From NCBI GenBank assembly GCA_947166625.1, contig CAMVEX010000014.1:1-64000 (forward strand): a stretch of DNA of 64,000 bases, given 5' to 3'. Made by a program: the position numbers and the translations under genes. The stretch comes from an uncultured Clostridia bacterium (GTDB taxonomy: Bacteria > Bacillota > Clostridia > Oscillospirales > Acutalibacteraceae). The notes beneath the pieces were generated by a model, which made no database searches, was not told the origin of the DNA, and worked only from the letters and a program-made list of their open reading frames with translations. Below are positions 60,825-64,000 of this stretch, one piece after another (within the stretch, counting starts at the first letter, position 1; each line of letters opens with the position of its first letter).

Positions 60825-62369
60825 ATGAAAAATATCGCCAATATTATCAATTTCGCCCGTGCGTGCGAGCCGCGAAGCGAAGATGATTCTTTTTTGCTCC
60901 CCACCCTTCGCGAGGAGCTGGAGCTTTGTAAACGCTTTTCGTTCCGCTCCACCGTGCTTCTTCAGTATGATGCGCTTGTTACCCCCGCTTACCCCGATCT
61001 GCTCCACTCGGGCTATGATGTTGAGATCGGCCTTTGGCTCGAAATCGTTCAGCCCCTCGCCGAGGCGGCGGGTTTGGTGTGGCAGGGGCGCTATCCTTGG
61101 GATTGGGATATCAGGGTCAATTTCCTTTCCGCCTATACCGTTGAAGAGCGAGTCGCGATGATAGACGCGGCGTTTGATACCTTCAAGCGGATTTTCGGCT
61201 CTTATCCCAAGGTTGCGGGCTGCTGGAGCATAGATTCTTTTTCGCTTGATTATATCGAGCACACTTACGGGCTTTCCGCCTTTTGCGTATGCAAAGATCA
61301 ATACGGGACGGACGGCATCACCGTATGGGGCGGCCCTTATACGGGCGGTTATTATACGTCCAAAAAGAATGCCGTTGTGCCCGCGAGAGAGAAGCAAAAT
61401 CAGATCGGGATCCCGATGTTTCGTATGCTCGGACCCGACCCCGTCGATCAATATGATCTCGGCCTCGGTTCTCCCGAGCAGGATCAGAAGGTCTGTTCGC
61501 TTGAGCCTGTTTATGAATTCGGCGGCGGCGATCCCGATTGGGTGGATTGGTTTTTCAAAGAGAATTATAACGACAAGTCGCTGAGCCTCGCTTACGCCCA
61601 GTTCGGGCAGGAGAATTCCTTTGACTGGGTCAATATTTCCAAAGGACTTCCGATGCAGTTTGAAAAACTCAAAGAGAAGGCGGATTCCGGCGAGATAATC
61701 CTTCAGACCCTCGGTGAGACGGGTGAGGAATTCAAGCGCCGTTTTGCCCTCACTCCGCCGAACAGCACCTGCGCCGACTCCGATTCGGATAATACCGGGC
61801 GCAAGACCGCGTGGTATTATTCACGGTATTACCGCGTGAATATTATGTTTGATAAAAACAGGGCGTGGATCCGCGACCTTCAGCTTTATTCGGATGATTA
61901 CGCCGAGCCCCATCTTTATCAGAGAAACACCGATACCCGTTGCGGCACCTTTGCCCTGCCGGTAATGGACGGCTTCCGCTTTTCCAAAGGGAGCGTTCGC
62001 GCGGGAATTTATCTTGATTCGCCCGACAGCGCCTCTTTTGAATCCTCTGTTTCGGGTGATGATACGCTCTGCGCCGTATGGGGTGATGTTACTTTTATCG
62101 CTGCCGAAAGCTCATTTTCGGTGCAGTGTGCCCTGCCCGGCTTTTGCCTGCGGTTTGTGACGGCGGATGTCGATACCGTACCCTACAGAGAGGTGAAAGG
62201 ATTATCCCTTGAAATGACCTTCCGCGATTTTACGCTCGCCGCCTTTGATTATTCTCTGCGCCTTTCCGCAGGCCGGTTTGAGCAGACTGAAAACGGCATT
62301 GCGGTATTTCCCGACGAAACGGGCGCGATAACATTTGATTTCGGTATCAAGAACGGAGATGCAGTATGA
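60825..62369 (+). CDS. Unassigned enzyme-like protein, possible glycan-active TIM barrel
   Basis: This 514-residue cytoplasmic-looking protein starts at ATG 60825 with GGAGG upstream; a longer ORF from 60681 has none. The N-terminal 250 residues contain alternating hydrophobic strands with conserved-looking acidic and aromatic residues (VLLQYDALVTPAYPDLL, WQGRYPWDWDIRVNFLSAYT, AGCWSIDSFSLDYIEHTYGL), which suggests a polysaccharide-deacetylase-like or glycosidase barrel. The C-terminal 170 residues look beta-rich. I do not recognise a named family with confidence; proteins of a similar kind occur in glycan-utilisation loci of gut bacteria. It overlaps the aldo/keto reductase gene in ATGA. Confidence 0.7.
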   Translation: MKNIANIINFARACEPRSEDDSFLLPTLREELELCKRFSFRSTVLLQYDALVTPAYPDLLHSGYDVEIGLWLEIVQPLAEAAGLVWQGRYPWDWDIRVNFLSAYTVEERVAMIDAAFDTFKRIFGSYPKVAGCWSIDSFSLDYIEHTYGLSAFCVCKDQYGTDGITVWGGPYTGGYYTSKKNAVVPAREKQNQIGIPMFRMLGPDPVDQYDLGLGSPEQDQKVCSLEPVYEFGGGDPDWVDWFFKENYNDKSLSLAYAQFGQENSFDWVNISKGLPMQFEKLKEKADSGEIILQTLGETGEEFKRRFALTPPNSTCADSDSDNTGRKTAWYYSRYYRVNIMFDKNRAWIRDLQLYSDDYAEPHLYQRNTDTRCGTFALPVMDGFRFSKGSVRAGIYLDSPDSASFESSVSGDDTLCAVWGDVTFIAAESSFSVQCALPGFCLRFVTADVDTVPYREVKGLSLEMTFRDFTLAAFDYSLRLSAGRFEQTENGIAVFPDETGAITFDFGIKNGDAV

Positions 62370-63511
62370 ATTACAGAATACTCGGTAAAACAAATCTTAA
62401 AGTCAGCGAGATAGGCTTCGGCGGCGAATGGCTTGAACGCCATGATGAATCTCATTCGATCGAGCTTTTGCGCTACGCTCATAAAAAAGGCGTCAATATC
62501 ATTGATTGCTGGATGCCCGATCCAAAGTCCAGAGATATTATCGGCAAAGCCATGGAAGGGTGCCGCGAATCATGGTATGTCCAGGGGCATATCGGCTCAA
62601 CTTATCAGAACGGTCAATATGTCAGATCGCGCGATCTTAAATTCGTGAAGCCAGCTTTTGAAGATATGCTCTCAAGGTTTAACAGCGGCTATGTGGATCT
62701 CGGGATGATCCATTATATCGATTCCGTTGAGGATTGGAATACCGCCATGAACGGTGATTATATTGAATATGTTCACGAGCTTCACCAAAAGGGGATAATA
62801 AAGCATATCGGGCTTTCCACACATAATCCGATCATCGGCAAAATGGCTGTCCGGACGGGATTTATCGAAATGATCCTTTTCAGCATAAACCCCGCGTTTG
62901 ATATGCGCCCCGCGACAGATGACCTCGATTCAATGTTCGCCGGCTACGAGAATACGGAGTTTTCCGGCATCGATCCGGACAGAGCTGAGCTCTACCGTCT
63001 ATGTGAAGAAAACAATGTCGGTATCACGGTCATGAAGGGCTTTTTCGGCGGCAGGCTTTTCAATGAGGAGCAGTCGCCGTTCGGTGTGGCGTTTACGCCC
63101 GCGCAGCTTATCCATTATTCTCTTACAAGGCCGGGTGTTTCGTCGATCCTCTGCGGATTTGATAATAAAAAGCAGGTCGATGAAGCCGTCGCCTATGAAA
63201 GTGCCTCGGATGATGAAAAAGATTATGCTTCCGTCATAGCGTCCGCGCCGCTTCATTCCTATTCGGGCCAATGCACTTATTGCGGCCACTGCAAGCCTTG
63301 CCCGATGGATATTGATATCGCTATGGTAAATAAATTCTATGATCTGGCTTCATCGCAGGCAGAAACGCCGGAGAGTATTTCTGAGCATTACAGGGCGCTT
63401 GAGCATACCGCCTCGGAGTGTATCGGCTGCAGGGGATGCGAATCAAGATGCCCGTTCGGCGTTGAGATCGCCGACAGAATGGAAAAAACGGCAGAGCTTT
63501 TCGGTATATAA
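62366..63511 (+). CDS. Aldo/keto reductase-like protein with 2[4Fe-4S] ferredoxin domain
   Basis: This 381-residue protein has an N-terminal AKR barrel (YRILGKTNLKVSEIGFGGEW) and a C-terminal ferredoxin-type domain with two four-Cys sets, CTYCGHCKPCP (about 310-320) and CIGCRGCESRCPF (about 352-364). In the barrel the usual Asp is kept (Asp47), but the catalytic Tyr position reads Asp52 in DCWMPDPKS and the Lys position reads His in YVQGHIGS. It may therefore not do standard NADPH carbonyl reduction. It is translated with the preceding unassigned enzyme (ATGA overlap), so both probably process the same sugar-derived substrate; that is inference. Confidence 0.85.
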   Translation: MNYRILGKTNLKVSEIGFGGEWLERHDESHSIELLRYAHKKGVNIIDCWMPDPKSRDIIGKAMEGCRESWYVQGHIGSTYQNGQYVRSRDLKFVKPAFEDMLSRFNSGYVDLGMIHYIDSVEDWNTAMNGDYIEYVHELHQKGIIKHIGLSTHNPIIGKMAVRTGFIEMILFSINPAFDMRPATDDLDSMFAGYENTEFSGIDPDRAELYRLCEENNVGITVMKGFFGGRLFNEEQSPFGVAFTPAQLIHYSLTRPGVSSILCGFDNKKQVDEAVAYESASDDEKDYASVIASAPLHSYSGQCTYCGHCKPCPMDIDIAMVNKFYDLASSQAETPESISEHYRALEHTASECIGCRGCESRCPFGVEIADRMEKTAELFGI

Positions 63512-63557
63512 AATCGGGTAAATTCTCCTGCCGATCCGTAGCGGTCGGTAATACAGG

Positions 63558-63586
63558 TTGACAAATTTTGCAATCGGTATTATAAT
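63558..63586 (+). promoter_or_regulatory. Strong sigma-A promoter of the last gene
   Basis: -35 TTGACA (63558-63563), 17-base spacer, -10 TATAAT (63581-63586): both consensus hexamers. The expected start is near 63593, giving a leader of about 165 nucleotides. Confidence 0.85.
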
Positions 63587-63592
63587 GACGGG

Positions 63593-63692
63593 TAGGTTTA
63601 ACAGAAATTATCGTTTAGTATCTGCTCGACAGCTTAAAATTTGATGAATCTCATCGGAGCGGGCTTATACAGGGCTTCGCTCCTTTTTTGCG
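63593..63692 (+). ncRNA. Candidate leader/attenuator or small RNA ending in a terminator
   Basis: About 100 nucleotides run from the expected transcript start to a terminator-like hairpin: GGAGCG (63656-63661) and CGCTCC (63678-63683) followed by TTTTTT (63684-63689). The hairpin lies between promoter and gene, so transcription would often end here unless it is relieved, or the product is itself a small RNA. No known riboswitch family is recognised. Confidence 0.55.
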
Positions 63693-63756
63693 CGGTCAAA
63701 CCATCCGGCACGATATTAAACTTACCTCGCGGAATTTTTATCCAAGGAGATAATAA

Positions 63757-64000
63757 ATGAAAAGCTTTCTGAAGAAAACTCTTGCCGTTGTCATCATTAT
63801 TTCCGTTGTGCTCGGAATTTCGATGATGGCGTCAGCCAAGGGGACAGACTGGATTTCACAAAGCCTCAGCGACATCCCCATTATACGCATTTCGGGCGAC
63901 GGTGAAAAACTCGTTGATGAAAACGGTAAAAAGGTGTTTCATTATAAGGACATCGCTTCCATTCTCAAAAAGGATGACGGAAGCATTGATACCGAAAAGA
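63757..64000 (+). CDS. Secreted protein, 5' part only
   Basis: This is an open frame that runs off the window: 81 codons are visible from ATG 63757 with AAGGAGAT upstream. The first 27 residues form a classical signal peptide (KSFLKKTLAVVIIISVVLG, ASA cleavage). The mature start includes DIPIIRISGDGEKLVDENG and KVFHYKDIASIL, which recalls secreted alpha/beta-hydrolases of related bacteria, but too little is visible to assign it. It depends on the promoter and leader described just upstream. Confidence 0.75.
   Translation, partial: MKSFLKKTLAVVIIISVVLGISMMASAKGTDWISQSLSDIPIIRISGDGEKLVDENGKKVFHYKDIASILKKDDGSIDTEK

Noticed and set aside
63527-63556. Terminator after the aldo/keto reductase gene
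   Set aside because: CCGATCCG/CGGTCGG forms a short bulged stem without a T tract, directly before the next promoter; not convincing.
1-64000. CRISPR array, insertion sequence, prophage or integrase
   Set aside because: No regularly spaced repeats, transposase, recombinase or phage structural gene was seen.

Overview
The window reads as chromosomal DNA of a strictly anaerobic, low-to-mid GC Gram-positive bacterium of the class Clostridia (an Oscillospirales/Ruminococcaceae-like gut or rumen lineage is the best guess). The evidence is the oxygen-sensitive NrdD/NrdG ribonucleotide reductase, AddAB instead of RecBCD, teichoic-acid genes (tarI, tarJ, tagG, tagH), an FTR-like thioredoxin reductase, BlaI/BlaR1-type sensing, AGGAGG-type ribosome sites and sigma-A promoters with 16-18 bp spacers. 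No CRISPR array, insertion sequence, prophage or rRNA was seen. Nearly all of the DNA is coding.

Layout. 1-92: 3' part of tRNA-Gln(CUG) and its terminator. 303-4531: nrdG, nrdD (with a fused thioredoxin-like tail) and a trxB-like gene, with NrdR-type boxes inside the promoters. 4543-12620 (minus): addA, addB and a lipid kinase. 12750-23390: cell-wall polymer genes. A long minus-strand run greA-lysS-GT2-GT2-tagG-tagH-tarI-tarJ-GT2-tagF-like meets one plus-strand tagF-like gene. TarI and TarJ make CDP-ribitol, so the product is probably a ribitol-phosphate wall teichoic acid exported by TagGH. 23500-28138 (minus): rsuA, gap, rlmH, walJ/yycJ, murA.

28604-34275 (plus): a CdaR/PucR-type regulator, then ftsE-ftsX-M23 hydrolase activator, the septal peptidoglycan-cleavage module, followed by an S41-family protein whose catalytic dyad is lost. 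34324-36517 (minus): an AI-2E-type permease and an esterase. 36750-43388 (plus): NfeD and SPFH proteins, a HAD phosphatase, an MBOAT plus DHHW O-acetylation pair and a secreted SH3-repeat protein. 43524-50014: mostly redox and stress genes. These are a WYL regulator, gpx-TSCPD-ohrR-CDF with an OhrR-like palindrome between -35 and -10, an FTR-like protein with thioredoxin, a flavodoxin behind two GTTAGC-N4-GCTAAC operators, and a decayed second thioredoxin fragment. 50261-54615: a BlaI-type repressor and a giant (1328 aa) BlaR1-type membrane protease with twin 17-bp operators. 55826-63511: a glycan-degradation island (GH16, GH78, metallo-beta-lactamase fold protein, an unassigned enzyme, an aldo/keto reductase with ferredoxin domain). 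The window ends in a partial secreted protein that lies behind a strong promoter and an internal terminator hairpin.

The main themes are thiol and iron-sulfur redox (two distinct thioredoxin-reducing modules, a self-contained NrdD reduction chain, an OhrR peroxide switch) and building, modifying and cutting the cell envelope. The strongest candidates for new biology are the flavodoxin/FTR/thioredoxin neighbourhood with its repeated operator and thioredoxin pseudogene, the catalytically dead S41 protein downstream of FtsEX, the NrdD-thioredoxin fusion coupled to an atypical TrxB, and the oversized BlaR1-like sensor.
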